Positions 35,721-47,158 of a stretch of DNA of 64,000 nt are shown in pieces. Origin of the DNA: Camellia lanceoleosa (lineage: Eukaryota > Streptophyta > Magnoliopsida > Ericales > Theaceae); assembly GCA_025200525.1 (NCBI GenBank), contig CM045762.1, positions 104,186,682-104,250,681 of the forward strand, in the 5' to 3' direction. Made by a program: the position numbers and the translations under genes. Position 1 is the first letter of the stretch, and the number at the start of each line of letters is the position of its first letter. Under the pieces are notes generated by a model, which was not told the DNA's origin, ran no database searches, and saw only the letters and a program-made list of their open reading frames with translations.

Positions 35721-38700
35721 TTAAAGTGCATACATCCTCTTATATTTTTCATTCAAGATCTCAGTATCAGATGCCATAGACATTGAGAATGAACGTGATA
35801 GGGTTTCGGTTCTCCTTATGTTCCTCAATTTTGAATCTTCCATCCTATGCCGAATTACACAGAAACACATGGAACCAATTGTAGGGAGCATGATTACACC
35901 ACCAATTAGTGTTATAGACACAGCAAGCCACCTTTGTTTTGATCCCACCACCACATATGCCAGAGAAATGAAGGCTATCGAAATGCACAGGCAAGCCAAC
36001 CACATGAGCTTGTTAATCACAAACACAAGTTGCGTCTTCGCCTTCTGTTCTATCACAATGACAGATGTCTGGACTACAACGACAGCAAGGGAGATGAATA
36101 AAGCTGCACTGTCTGACACGAAAAAAATTATGAAAGCTGGTTTTTGCGCTATGTGGGCTTGCCCAAGTGAAAACCCTTGTGTTTTCTCTTCAACAAACTG
36201 GCCAGGAACAGTAAAGATGGCTGCGAAAGCAACAGTAGCTATGAGAACAGCTACAACCGTAGCAGAATTAATGGCATTGTTGAGGCCACTGATGTGAAGC
36301 ATCTTTAGCCTTTTTGCAATCTTCTGGACTCTGACGCCAGTTTGACGGGTCTGTTGGAGTTGGGACTGCACATCGTGTTTTATGTCACTCACGGTCTGCT
36401 TGAGTTGCTTTGCCGCGTTTGGGGGTTTTCCAAGATCTTTAGAATTGGTAGCCCCGGATTCTCTTAAAATGGGGACAAGTTCTGGACTAAACTTTTCTGC
36501 AATGTCAAGGGGGGTCTCTCCAGCCTTGTTTATGGCATTGATGTTAATCCCATCAACTGATAATAGGCAACGAACAATCTGCAATTGCACAAAGCAATTT
36601 CAGTATCGTTAAAGCTAGATTTTTACAATAGATCTCCTCTCCTCACATAGCAAATTGAACTATGATTGTGCTTTGAATTTCTCTTCCTTCTCCTTCACAA
36701 GAAGTATAGCCTATTTTGACAAAGATATGAGATTTCACAAAGGAAACTATAAATTTTGAGCACATGGTATTGTGTATATGCACAAACATACAGTTGTTAA
36801 GACAGACAAAGGAAATGTTACCCACAGTATAAGCAACACAATATGTATGGTAAAGTATTATTACCATTAAAGTAACAAATGGTTATGGTAAAGTATTTAT
36901 AACTAAGTCCATTACACGTTTAAATTTTTTTGTATGGTCTTTAAATAAGAAACTTAATTACAAATCAGTAAAAAAACATGGCTAAATGATATTGTTTGCA
37001 CCATAAATTATTTCATGGTGATTGTGGCCGGTCGATTCAAACCATGAGTCATCTTAAAAAAGTAACTATGGCCACATTTATTATTATTATTATTATTATG
37101 CAGGACATGTGGCACTATCTTATCCAACCAGAAGTTAAAAGAAGTTACAAATTGGTAGTTTTTATGGAAGACACATGGAAAGACACATGGCATTGTAGGT
37201 TGTTTATGTAAATAGTTTTTTTTCCAATAGTTTGTCTATAAAAACCACCCATGGCTACATTGTTTGGATCTCCAACAAATTTCTATTATTTCTACTATCT
37301 GAGGAGTAGACATAACTTAGGAGTAGCTTTAATCTACTTCAGTTGTAATTGGATTGTTCTTTCAATTATTTTGCATCATCATCATCATCTTCTTCTTCTT
37401 CTTCTTCTTCTTCTTCTTCTTCTCTCTCTCTCTCTTTTTCTTTTTGTTGTTTGTTTTTCTTCACACAAATTTGGAAGTCCTTAAATCTTTCAAGGCATTC
37501 AAACCTCACACAGTCGCTTTATAGTTTGGTTGATTGTGGAGTTTTTGTATTGAGGCTCTGTCGATTGAGGCCTAACAAATTTTTTACTAACATATATATA
37601 TAAAGAAAAAGAGAAAAATCAAAGAACAGGCAAACAAAAATACCTCAGCTTTGCCTTTCGTTGTTGCAATATGCAGAACTGTGTTTCCCTTGTTATCTTC
37701 CACGCTCAAAACTGAGGGGTCAGGTTTACTTAATTCAAGCACAATCTCCACACTCTGCCCTTTGACAGCCATGTGCAATGCAGTTTGGCCTTTCTTGTCG
37801 GGTCTAAAACCAATACTTGAATCCTTCCTTAGTAGGGATTTCACGACTTCCAAGTGGCCCATCCTTGCTGCAGTATGGAGCACAGTCTTGCCATTGTTTC
37901 GGGCTATCTTGGCAAGGTTTGAGTCAGTTTCCAGAAGCAGATTGACTACATCAATATGCCCTTGCGCTGCAGCAGTGTGTAAGGCTGTAGAATTGGCTGA
38001 ATCAGTGGTCATGACCAGGTTTGGGAAACAATACAAAAGTTCCTTCAGTACCTCTGCAAAATCATGCCAAAGAAAGGCTTAAGCTTAAGCAAGAGCAAGA
38101 ACAGAAAAGGAATATTACACATGTTTTATCTATTCTCAACAAAGGCTTAGAATACCAATAGATATGTTTTCCTTCACTTCTTTCTATGATTGAATTTGTT
38201 GTTTGTTTCATCCATTCTAGAAAAGAAAGCTTTAGCCACAAGAATCTGTCTTTGTTTCTATTAAGTTCTATCTTACTATATTATATTTTGTTCTGAAATA
38301 TGTGAGAATCACAGTCAATACCTCACTGTGGGTCTGGGATCGGGTGTGTCAGGTTATACATCTAAAATAATTATAACAAAAATCCCATCAGTAATGTGCT
38401 TTCGATGTGGTGCTTAAAGTGGTATGCAATTGGTAATAGATTTACCATTCAAATCTTTGTATGAAAAGGATGATTACACACAAAGCAGGGAAGCCTCACA
38501 CAGACATACAAGACTACACACTATGACTATACATCTAGGTTGTTTTCTTCAAGCTGCATTCCAAATACCAATATCCTTCTTTAATCTTTTTCCCTTTCTT
38601 CTTTGGTGAAAATATATGTATATATATATTGTTTTACATCATACATAAATGTTTAAGCGATAACAAGAAGGAAATCAACATCAAATTGATGATTAACCGC

Positions 38701-40269
38701 ATGACATCCATCAAGCACTTAAATGAGAAGCAAACTTGTCCACTTGATACACAGCTTGATTTTCGAGTTGCCTAAAGCATTGGGATTCATTACACTAGTT
38801 TATTTCATCTAATAACTTGCTGGAGTCACTATCAACTAGTTTTCTAGTGATATTTTTTTATCAGTTTTTCCAAGCATAATGGTGACCCTTTGAACTCCCT
38901 CCAACAAGAAAAACCACAATATAGCAGTGTGAAAGGCCAAATTCATTCTCACATTTGGACTCTCACAAACTATCATTGTGTAAATTATTAGAGCTTATTA
39001 ATGGTGAATGATTACTGGGAAAAATCTCAATAAAAAAATGCTGAAGTAACGCTGGACTTTCCAATAGAATGTAGAGACAAGAGAGACAACAGGATAAGCA
39101 GCAGTTTGGTCGTTAGCACGGTATGCAATACCAAAAGCTTTGGAAATCATTTAGCAGCTCAGACATTGCAGGAAATATTATTGATTGTGTTATGATTTCA
39201 AAGAAAAAGAACGAATACTTCTAAAAAGTAACTTGTGTAGGGACAGCGGAAAGTTTCTGTGGATTGGAGCTGCTCTCAGCTCCAGCTTGTAATTAAAATA
39301 TGTAATGAAGAATATATATATCAATGTTGGGAGAGTCACCGAAAACTGAAAGGGATTAAAATAAATAAGTAAATAAATACATAAATTGAAAAATTACCAG
39401 AGTTGCAAAGCCATAGAATAGAGCTAACAACACCCTTTCTAGAATATGGAAGTCAGCAAATTAGGCAATTTTTAATTATGAAATCCTATCAATGCATCTC
39501 AAGCATTTTAGAGCAGTCAATGTTGTCGTCCTTTGAAATTAACATAGAATTATTATTTTCCTTTTAAAAAAGTGGAACAATCTTTGTTGTGCTCAATGAA
39601 GAAAATTAATGCAAATGCTAACACAAGGTTTATTACTTTGGTTCAACATAATTTAAGTCAAGAAACCTTCGATGTCAATAATTTCCAAACCAAAAAAATA
39701 AAATAAAAATAAAAAAGAAGCAAAAAAGAAGAAGCAAAGAATGAAATAGAAATCATACCAAGATGACCCTGCTTAGCTGCAATATGAAAGGAATCATAGC
39801 CATTCTTGGCAGCCATAGATGCAGTTTGAAGGTCTAAATATTTCAAGAATTCACCAACAACATGGGTATGCCCATTCTCTGCAGCCACATACAAAACAGT
39901 CTCTCCCTCCTGGTTTTGCTTTGATAGCAATTCTTTTCCACCATTAACATCAAATCTCTGCAAAATATCTCTCACTTTACTCAAATTCCCTGCTCTAGCA
40001 GCCAAATGAATAGGAGAATCACCCCTTTTTCCTGGTGACTCTTTGCTCTTCTTTCTCTCTCCTCCTCCAAAACTGACCTGCCTCTCCATTGCTATCCGAA
40101 AGCTCTTCTGTTTCTCCATCAACCCACGACGAAAACTCTGCTCTTTCTCCATTACTCCACCACCAAAACTCAGCTGTTTTTTTATCACCTTGTCTCCTCG
40201 AAAACTTTGCTGCTTTTCCATAGTTGCAGCACCACGGAAACTACCTTGTTTTTCCATGAAAAATCCCAA
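35721..40269 (-). CDS. Ankyrin-repeat membrane protein with PGG domain, ITN1-like (3 exons, 592 aa)
   Basis: Exons read on the minus strand: 40269-39759, 38053-37644, 36578-35721, with GT-AG introns of 1.7 and 1.1 kb and intact phases. The N-terminal part (residues 5-70) has six copies of an MEKQxSFRG-type unit. Eight ankyrin repeats follow from about residue 82 to 347 (for example SPIHLAARAGN, TVLYVAAENGH, TALHTAAAQGH, TVLHTAARMGH, TALHMAVKGQS, TVLHIATTKGK). A coiled, basic linker leads to the PGG domain from about 405 (NNAINSATVVAVLIATVAFA ... FTVPGQF) and four predicted membrane spans to about 545, then a cytosolic basic and serine-rich tail. The architecture and length match plant ITN1/ANK plasma-membrane proteins, implicated in salt-stress, ABA and ROS signalling in Arabidopsis. 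The specific ligand or partner is unknown. It converges with the phosphatase gene. Confidence 0.92.
37378..37436. repeat. (CAT)n/(CTT)n/(CT)n compound microsatellite in ankyrin-gene intron 2
   Basis: CATCATCATCAT followed by a long CTT run and CT dinucleotides. A smaller ATT run is at 37079-37098 in the same intron. Confidence 0.9.
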
Positions 40270-41095
40270 GAAATTACACTTGCCCCCCTTAATTTAGAAC
40301 ACCATTTCTTGTTTCCGGATTCAAAAACTGCTTTTGTTTTGCCCTGATGATCAGATACAGCTTTTTTTAGATATCTCAACAAAAGCCACCTAACCCAAAT
40401 TCTATTGGGTGTAATTACTCATACACCAAATCCAAAAATTAAAAATCACCTAATTCCAAATGACAAATACTTTGTTTTCTAATCATGAAAACCCTATAAC
40501 ACCTTCTTCATATAGGGCTTGAGAAGAAATGAATGGTAAATACCTTGGTATGTATTTTTATCAAATCAATAAAGCATCAAAGCCAGAGAGAAGAAACCAA
40601 AATAATAAAACCTTTAAATTTGAATTTGAATTTGAAGTGAACCCCCCAAAGCTGCCAATTTTTTCACTAAAAGACTCACTTTGGATGAAACCCAGAAGCT
40701 CAAATTCAGAGAATCGCAGAAACAGACCAATATACAAAGAGTTTTTCCAAATGCCAAGAAGAGCAAGAAAACACCATCCACTCCACACCACATGCGGCTT
40801 AGAGGAAGAAAAATGACAGGTACCTAAACGTTCTAATAAATGTCGTATTAAATGTTTTACACATTGGTTTTATGTAGGTTTCACACTTACATGGACATTG
40901 GATAAAAAATTGGGATTCCTAGCATTAACATTGCTTTTAGAGGAAATACTTCACTCAAAACCAAGTATTTTTATCTCTGACTTTTGTTTTGTTTGCTTCT
41001 CCTTAATCCTGTTCTGTTAAAGAAAAAGAAAATACATATTTTAATTATGAAAAAATATTATGATACATACATCTTAAAAGGTACCAAGTTATAAT
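40270..41095 (-). promoter_or_regulatory. Upstream region and 5' leader of the ankyrin gene
   Basis: Non-coding sequence immediately 5' of the ATG at 40269 on the minus strand. No confident TATA box or transcription start. Small open frames at 40185-40816 have no recognised domain. Confidence 0.4.
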
Positions 41096-41462
41096 TAAAA
41101 AAAAAAAAAGACTGTTTGATAATTGATGATGCTAACAACGAGGGCATTTTGTGTCTGGTAGTGGGGTGTGAATGATGGCTTTGGGGGTGGTACCCCACAA
41201 AGGGATTGTGGAAGGAAGAAGCTTGATAATGGCTCCAAAACATAAAGCAAAACAAACAAATTCGAGGCTGCCGCGGCCCCATGCCATGATTGAGAGACAC
41301 TTCTGAATGGTGAAAAATCCAGCACAAACTCACCCACCCTCGTGGCTCAAACAGACTTCTGCTCCCACACGTCACTCTTATTTTTCATGAGAAATTACAT
41401 TATCAGTGAAGTTTTTTTTATAAAAAAAATTACAGTTTGATGAAAAAATAATAATAAAATTT

Positions 41463-41813
41463 AGGATAAATTAAAAATACATCCCCTGATGTTTGATTAA
41501 AATATGAATAATTCTTTATATTTTTAGAAATTATATTACACCCCTTGAAATTTCTAATTTCATAACAAATCATTTTTTTTATTAATAAATCATCAAATCA
41601 ATTAATAGTTTTTAATAATGTTAGAAACATGTTTCAATTAATAATTTAAGTAATTTTATTATTGTATATGAAAGTAATTATGAATTTCATTATTTGTAGT
41701 TAATTTTGTTAAATAAAAAATTCTGATAACAGGACATTTATAATTTTTCAAATCATAGAGAATAAACTGTATTTTAAACAAATTTTAATAGGTGTATTTG
41801 TAATTTATCCTAA
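41463..41813 (+). mobile_element. Inverted-repeat MITE, copy B
   Basis: Starts 'ggataaattaaaaatacatc' and ends 'ggtgtatttgtaatttatcc'. The interior matches copy A at 22069-22408 in the same orientation. Confidence 0.8.
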
Positions 41814-41887
41814 AATCTATTGGTAGTTTATTCTAAATTTTTTGCCTTAAGTTTTAAGTAGACTAAACACATCAATTTTTGAAAAGA

Positions 41888-42232
41888 GTAAATTACAAAT
41901 ACACCCCCTGATATTTATTTAAAATAAGACTTGTCTCTTTATGGTTTGGAAAATTACAAATACCTCACAGTCAGAATTTTTTATTTAACACAATTAATTA
42001 AAAAAGTGAAATTTCTAACTGTTCACCTATATAATAATAAAATTATCTAAATTATTAATTGAAATAAAATTTTAACATTATTAAAAACTGTTAATTAACT
42101 TGATAATTTATTAATAAAATAACATATTTGTTATGAAATTAAAAACCTTAGGGGGCATAATATAAATTCTAGAACCAAGAGGAGTAATTTGTAATTTAAG
42201 TAAAGTTCAGGAGTGTGTTTGTAATTTATCTT
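41888..42232 (-). mobile_element. Inverted-repeat MITE, copy C, opposite orientation to copy B
   Basis: Starts 'gtaaattacaaatacacccc' and ends 'gtgtttgtaatttatc'. The internal order is reversed relative to copies A and B ('ttattaataaaataac', 'ttatgaaattaaaaacc'). It lies about 75 bases from copy B, so the two together form a long inverted repeat. Confidence 0.8.
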
Positions 42233-42316
42233 TTTTAAAATTTACAAAAAAAATATTAAAATAATAATTGTGAAACCTCAACTATGATTAGCTTTTTTCT
42301 AGAATTTAAAGCCTAA

Positions 42317-42870
42317 GAGCATCTCCAACGGTTCAGCAAAAATTTCATCAGATTTGAGTCAAAAATGGGCGATTTCCTTGATTTGATACTTCGCGTTCCA
42401 ACAGTTTACATCAAATTTGTTGCATCAAATTTACGCCGGGCAACCGGTTGGTTGATTAACCGGCCGATCAATTCGGCAGAAAGCCCAAATTTTTTTTTTT
42501 TTTAACCTGTTGAACCTTTTCTCGACCTTTTGAACTTTCTCGGGTGGTCGACCGGTGGTCAACGGCCGGTGGCCGACCACCTAGGCAAAAAATTTTTTTT
42601 TTTTTTTTTTTCTTAACCGCTTGAACCTTTAGGCGGTTGACGGTTGGTCAACCGTTGGTCAACCGGATGGTCGACGGTTGGTCTCTGAAACAACGGTCGT
42701 GAAACAGTGATTTGGTGAAATTGGTGAAATGCTTCGCTTTGTTTTTGGTGAAAGATTTGCTGAATTGTCGATTTGATATCAATCTGATGAAACCGTTGGA
42801 GCATGAAAAGGGACATTTTTCATCAAAATTTAAATTTGGTGTTGGATTAGCTGAACCGTTGGAGATGGTC
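42317..42870. mobile_element. Tourist-like (PIF/Harbinger) MITE with TAA target duplication
   Basis: Ends GAGCATCTCCAACGGTTCAG and, inverted, GACCATCTCCAACGGTTCAG, a near-perfect terminal inverted repeat of about 21 bases. It is flanked by TAA at 42314-42316 and 42871-42873. The interior has repeated GGTCAACCG / CGGTTGACC words that are themselves inverted, and T-runs at 42491-42502 and 42592-42611. At 554 bp it has no transposase. Confidence 0.85.
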
Positions 42871-42929
42871 TAAGGCATTGTTCCGGATATTGAACTAAAG
42901 TTGTTATGGAGATTGGTAGCGATCGGAGA

Positions 42930-43580
42930 AGGTAGGACTGAGTAAAGAATTCGTGAAATTCGTAATTTGATCCAGTTCAGTCTAATTTGAAAGGTTTAGA
43001 TTGATTTTTTGAATTCTCGGTTCGGTTCCGGATTTAAGAATTAAAAATCCGTAGTCTACGGATTGGTTCCGGATTGAACCCTACGGTTCCGGATTAGAAT
43101 CGATCCGGACCGTATACAAATAGTTTATATTTTTATTATATATCATCCCCCATAGTATCTTCTCTTATTGTATATAAAATCTAAACTCAAACCTAAAATC
43201 GTATAATATCTTCTTTTATTACTTTTGTTTGATAGTTTTTTGTTTTAATTTGTAATGGTCTAAATACTTATGATGAAATCAGTTTTCTTATGATTATTTA
43301 AATTCTAGAACAGTATGTTGCTATTATAAACAAACATGTTGCTATTGTGGAATTAATATAGCGCTATATTTATATTTTTATAAAATTAAAGTGTTATATA
43401 TATATTTTTATTATTTAATTATGTGAATCCGTGGTCCTAAACCGATCTAATCCGTATTTAAATGGATTGGTTCCATGATTTAAACGGATTGGATTGGTTC
43501 TAATTTTTTAGAAATCGTAGATAACAAATTGGTCTTAGTTTTATCCCAATTCGATTCAATCCGGACCATGCTCACCCCTA
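42930..43580. mobile_element. Probable hAT-type non-autonomous element
   Basis: The right end reads CATGCTCACCCCTA, the inverse of TAGGGGTGAGCATG, typical of hAT termini. The left end TAGGACTGAGTAAAG is a weak match. The interior is rich in 'ggttccgga' and 'atccggacc' words near both ends and is AT-rich in the middle. The flanking 8-base sequences are only partly alike, so the borders are uncertain. Confidence 0.5.
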
Positions 43581-44278
43581 GGGGAGGGAGTGGAACACAT
43601 GATTTTGTATTAGGACATAAAAGAAATAATATAACCATGTTGTTTAGTAATTGGTGAGTGACATAATTACATAATATTTTCAAGATTTTTCATTGTTTTG
43701 TCCTTACAAAAAAAAAAAATATATTAATCCTTTTTTTTTTTTTATAATTAATAAATCTAGTGATAGAAGATGGTCAAACAGTGGTGGCTTTGGTAACAAT
43801 AATCAACTCAGCTTTGAAGTTGTTAGGTTGGGTACACTTTTCTTAATTTGCCCGTGTTATATTTATTTTTTAACAGTTTTGACTAAGACCATTCCAGTCA
43901 CAATCCACCATAGTCAGCTATGGAATAGTGGACTCCTAAGAAAGAACGAAAGGAATGGCCGAACGAACAACCCAACCTAAATTTGATGCGTCATGTGTCC
44001 AGCTCACTATTGAAAAGAAAAAAAAATTACAACTCACCCATCGTTTTACAAATATTTTTAAATTAGTAATAAAGTTTATAAACGTTAATAATTGAATTTA
44101 TAAATTTTTTCATTAATATGTAAATATTTTTTTAATTTTTCATTGAAATATAATTTTTCCCTCCCAAAAAATTATTAAAAAAAAAATGAAAAATTGCAGT
44201 TAAATGGTATTAACAAGAAATATTTTCAATTCAGTGGGGGTGTTACCTCATACTGTAGGATATGAAAAAAGTTAAAAA
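43581..44278. other. Intergenic stretch, nothing recognised
   Basis: AT-rich with A and T runs. No gene seen. Confidence 0.45.
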
Positions 44279-45529
44279 TGTTGGAAATGATTATAAAATT
44301 CTGGGTAAAATTAGAATTTTTTTCTTAAGTTTGGTCTATTATTTAGGTGGGACCCGTGCGTCGATTTCGCGGGTCAAAGTGGTAACACGTTCTATGCTGC
44401 GTTGTGATTCACGTGGTATATTTGGTTGCTCAAAATCATTACTGAGTGAATGAGAAATTGAAGCCAAAGTATGCTCCATGAAAATGAAGTTTTTGTGAAA
44501 AATCCTTAAAGGATTGAATAAGGCTTGTCCTACATTGATTTGGTGGGAAGTTTTGAATGAGTTTATAAGGCATAAGATTGGAACTTGGGGTGTGCCTCAA
44601 GGTATCCAAGTGTTTTAGAGAGAAAGGTTATGGGTAAAATGGGCTAGACCCATTGGACTTAAAAATCACCACACGCGCACCGCCACCTGTCCGGTCGGGC
44701 GGGATGGGCTTGGGCGCAGGTGTGTGGTTGGGTTGGACTTGTTCGACCCAATACCTATTTTTTTGGGCCAAAAATATTTGAATTTAATTTTAATTTTTTG
44801 GTAAAATAAAATCTAGAATTCAAATTAAATCGGAAATAAACTGGTCCAGTTTTTTGCTGTACACCCAAACAGGTCCCTTTTGTTTTTGAACCCAACAGAT
44901 TTAAATCTGTTTAAATTAAAAAACGAACAGGTTTCAACTTGTCCAAACAGTGCCTATCTGTTTAAATTGAACAGGTTTTGCACATGTTTAATTCAAAACT
45001 AACAGTCATAATTTTGCCTATAAATAGACTAGCCCCTCATTTGGATTTCTACTCCAATTTTCGTACTCCATCTTCTGCTATATATCTCTGCATTTTGCTT
45101 CAATTAATTTCTAAAAAAAAGAGTTTAAACACTTAGTGTGTTCGTTAGGCAAACAATTTGTAGTGCTACTATTGTTTATAGTTGATCATTTCATCCTGGA
45201 AATAGACGTCCACATTCTGAAAGCACCGTGGAGAGGACGAATCTGTCTTAAGGACACAGTGTCAAACATTGAACTTGATCAGAATAATATTAAAGAATTA
45301 ATCAAGAAGTTATTTAATTTATTTTCGAAGTTATTATTATTTTTAAAATCAGTTTTTAATTTTGTTTTTGTAACAAAATAAAATCTGTTTTTATTTATTT
45401 ATTTATTATTTCAAGTTTGATTTTTGTAATCAAACAAATTCTCTCATTTCTTTTATTTCTTTATATTCTGGTTGTTGTTTAGTACATAACAGTATTTAAT
45501 CTATTTAAATACAGTGAAGAAAACCAACA
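44279..45529 (+). repeat. 5' LTR of the copia element (1251 bp)
   Basis: TGTTGGAAATG at the start and CCAACA at the end. Aligns along its length with 53956-55203, with scattered substitutions and small indels, for example around 44665-44720. A possible TATA-bearing region is 'cctataaatagact' at 45018-45031. A weak primer-binding-site-like TGGTATC lies at 45549-45555, about 20 bases past the LTR end. Confidence 0.9.
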
Positions 45530-45706
45530 ATCTTAAGACAAATTCGCTTGGTATCTTCATTGTATTTAATTTTCTGTGATTTCATAAAGATATATTCTGG
45601 TTGGAAAAACAAATAGTGTTTTATGCTATTTGACAGATAGTAGTAATATACTGTCTCTTTTCTTTGATAACTAGTAGTAATATACTGGTGTCATTAACAA
45701 TTGTAG

Positions 45707-45925
45707 CTTGCGTCTGGTCCATCCAGGTGTGGGCCCTGTTCTTCTCACTTTCAGGCCTCTCCTCCTGTTGGGGGTTTGGCGAGGCTCTTGGGCTTGGGTG
45801 CAAGAAGGCAGGAGCTATCCCACATCGGATAGCCAGGGTGTGTGTGTGTTCTATATATCATCTTACCTGGGCCTGCTTTTTGAAGGTGGGTTCAGTGTAA
45901 GCTCTGTTGTTCAAAAAAAAAAAAA
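45707..45925 (+). mobile_element. Poly(A)-tailed retroposon with 11 bp target duplication, carrying a snRNA-type promoter motif
   Basis: AACAATTGTAG at 45696-45706 and again at 45926-45936 brackets a 219-base GC-richer insert that ends in a poly(A) tract. Target duplication plus 3' A tail indicates LINE-machinery retroposition. No tRNA A/B boxes are visible, so it is not an ordinary tRNA SINE. It contains the plant upstream sequence element and a TATA motif (see 45817-45858). The open frames across it are not recognised. Confidence 0.75.
45817..45858 (+). promoter_or_regulatory. Candidate plant snRNA-type promoter: USE plus TATA
   Basis: ATCCCACATCG at 45817-45827 is an exact match to the plant U-snRNA upstream sequence element (RTCCCACATCG). 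TATATAT follows at 45852-45858. The 24-base gap corresponds to the shorter USE-TATA spacing of Pol III-type plant snRNA genes (U6, U3), not the longer Pol II spacing. Confidence 0.6.
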
Positions 45926-47158
45926 AACAATTGTAGAATATTAAATTTGTGTTACAGAAAATTATTGTGATATTTTATTTTTCTAGTTTTAGTAATAAGG
46001 AAAATAAAATTATTTTGTATTATAATTTATTTTCTGGTTTTAGTAACTAAAAAATTAATTTGTGGTTTGATTTTCTGATTTTTGTAATCAGATATTATTT
46101 CGGTATTTTATTTTCTGGTTTTAGTAATTAGAAAAATAATTTTGTTAATTTACATAGCTCATTGTGAATATACATGGAAGTATTTGATTCTGGAGTTAAA
46201 TATTAGTTTTACAAACTAATTTCATTTTTATTACGAAGAAACCTTTGTGGCAAGTTTATTTTCTTTATTGGTTTACTGATTCATTTTTTAATTTCTGTGT
46301 ATGGATCCGTAGTCGTGAATAGTTTCTGCACATGAGTCGGAAAATATATATATTTATATATATTCACAAGAACATTTTAATGTTTATATATATAATTAGT
46401 TTATTTGTATACAAATCAAACTAATTAAATGAATGTATGTTTTGTCATTTTTGAAGTTTAAAGTTTAAAACGCATTGGATTTTATTTATGGGTTGAGAAT
46501 CTTTTTATCTCATGATGCAAGTTATGGGATCATGCATGATTAATTTATTTTGTTAATTCATTATTTTTAGTTGATGCGTTTTATATGCATGTATTGATAT
46601 CAACTCAAGTTATTTCTTAAAAAATAATTTCATGTGATTTGGAATGATACATTGATATGTTGACTTTGTACATAAGTAGATTAATTTGAGTATTTCTAAT
46701 CAATTTTGAATGGATGTTTAAACACCAGAGAAATTTAAACATGAAGATGTATGTAGTTATATCGTTCCATTTATTTGGAAGTAAATTTAAGAAATCTTTT
46801 ACATTGATTATTAGTTTGTTTTGAATTTGTGACATAAGATGTTGTTAATCATTATTTTATTTGAGTAATAGAATTTGTTAAACCATAAACCATTATTTTA
46901 ATATGGGAGTGTATCTCTTGCATTAGAAGAGATAATTTAGTTTTCTTTTATCACAAATATTTTTGTGACAGTGATACTTATTCGTAAATGAGTTGCGAGA
47001 ATTTATACAATCAAATGAAATTTTTGATTTGTTCGATTCTTAGGGAAAATCTTTATGAGGATATGATTTTGTCAAAACATTAATTTTGACTTGTATAGTC
47101 ATAATTATTTTGAATTTTTCATTTGAATTTTATGAATCATGTTTTGAAATTTATGAAT

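Larger units (their letters stand above)
45530..47085 (+). other. Non-coding leader of the copia element, gag region missing
   Basis: Where gag and protease should lie, there is only AT-rich sequence, including a tandem repeat of about 55 bp ('attttctggttttagtaa' units, 45945-46150) and the nested retroposon at 45707-45925. No zinc-knuckle or protease motif in any frame. Confidence 0.7.

Noticed and set aside
41058..41375. Possible small gene on the minus strand upstream of the ankyrin gene
   Set aside because: Two overlapping frames of about 80-105 codons, no domain, no splice context, and a poly-A/T edge.
45861..45869. CTTACCTGG resembling the 5' end of U1 snRNA just after the USE/TATA
   Set aside because: It begins only about three bases after the TATA motif, much too close to be the transcription start, and the rest of U1 does not follow.
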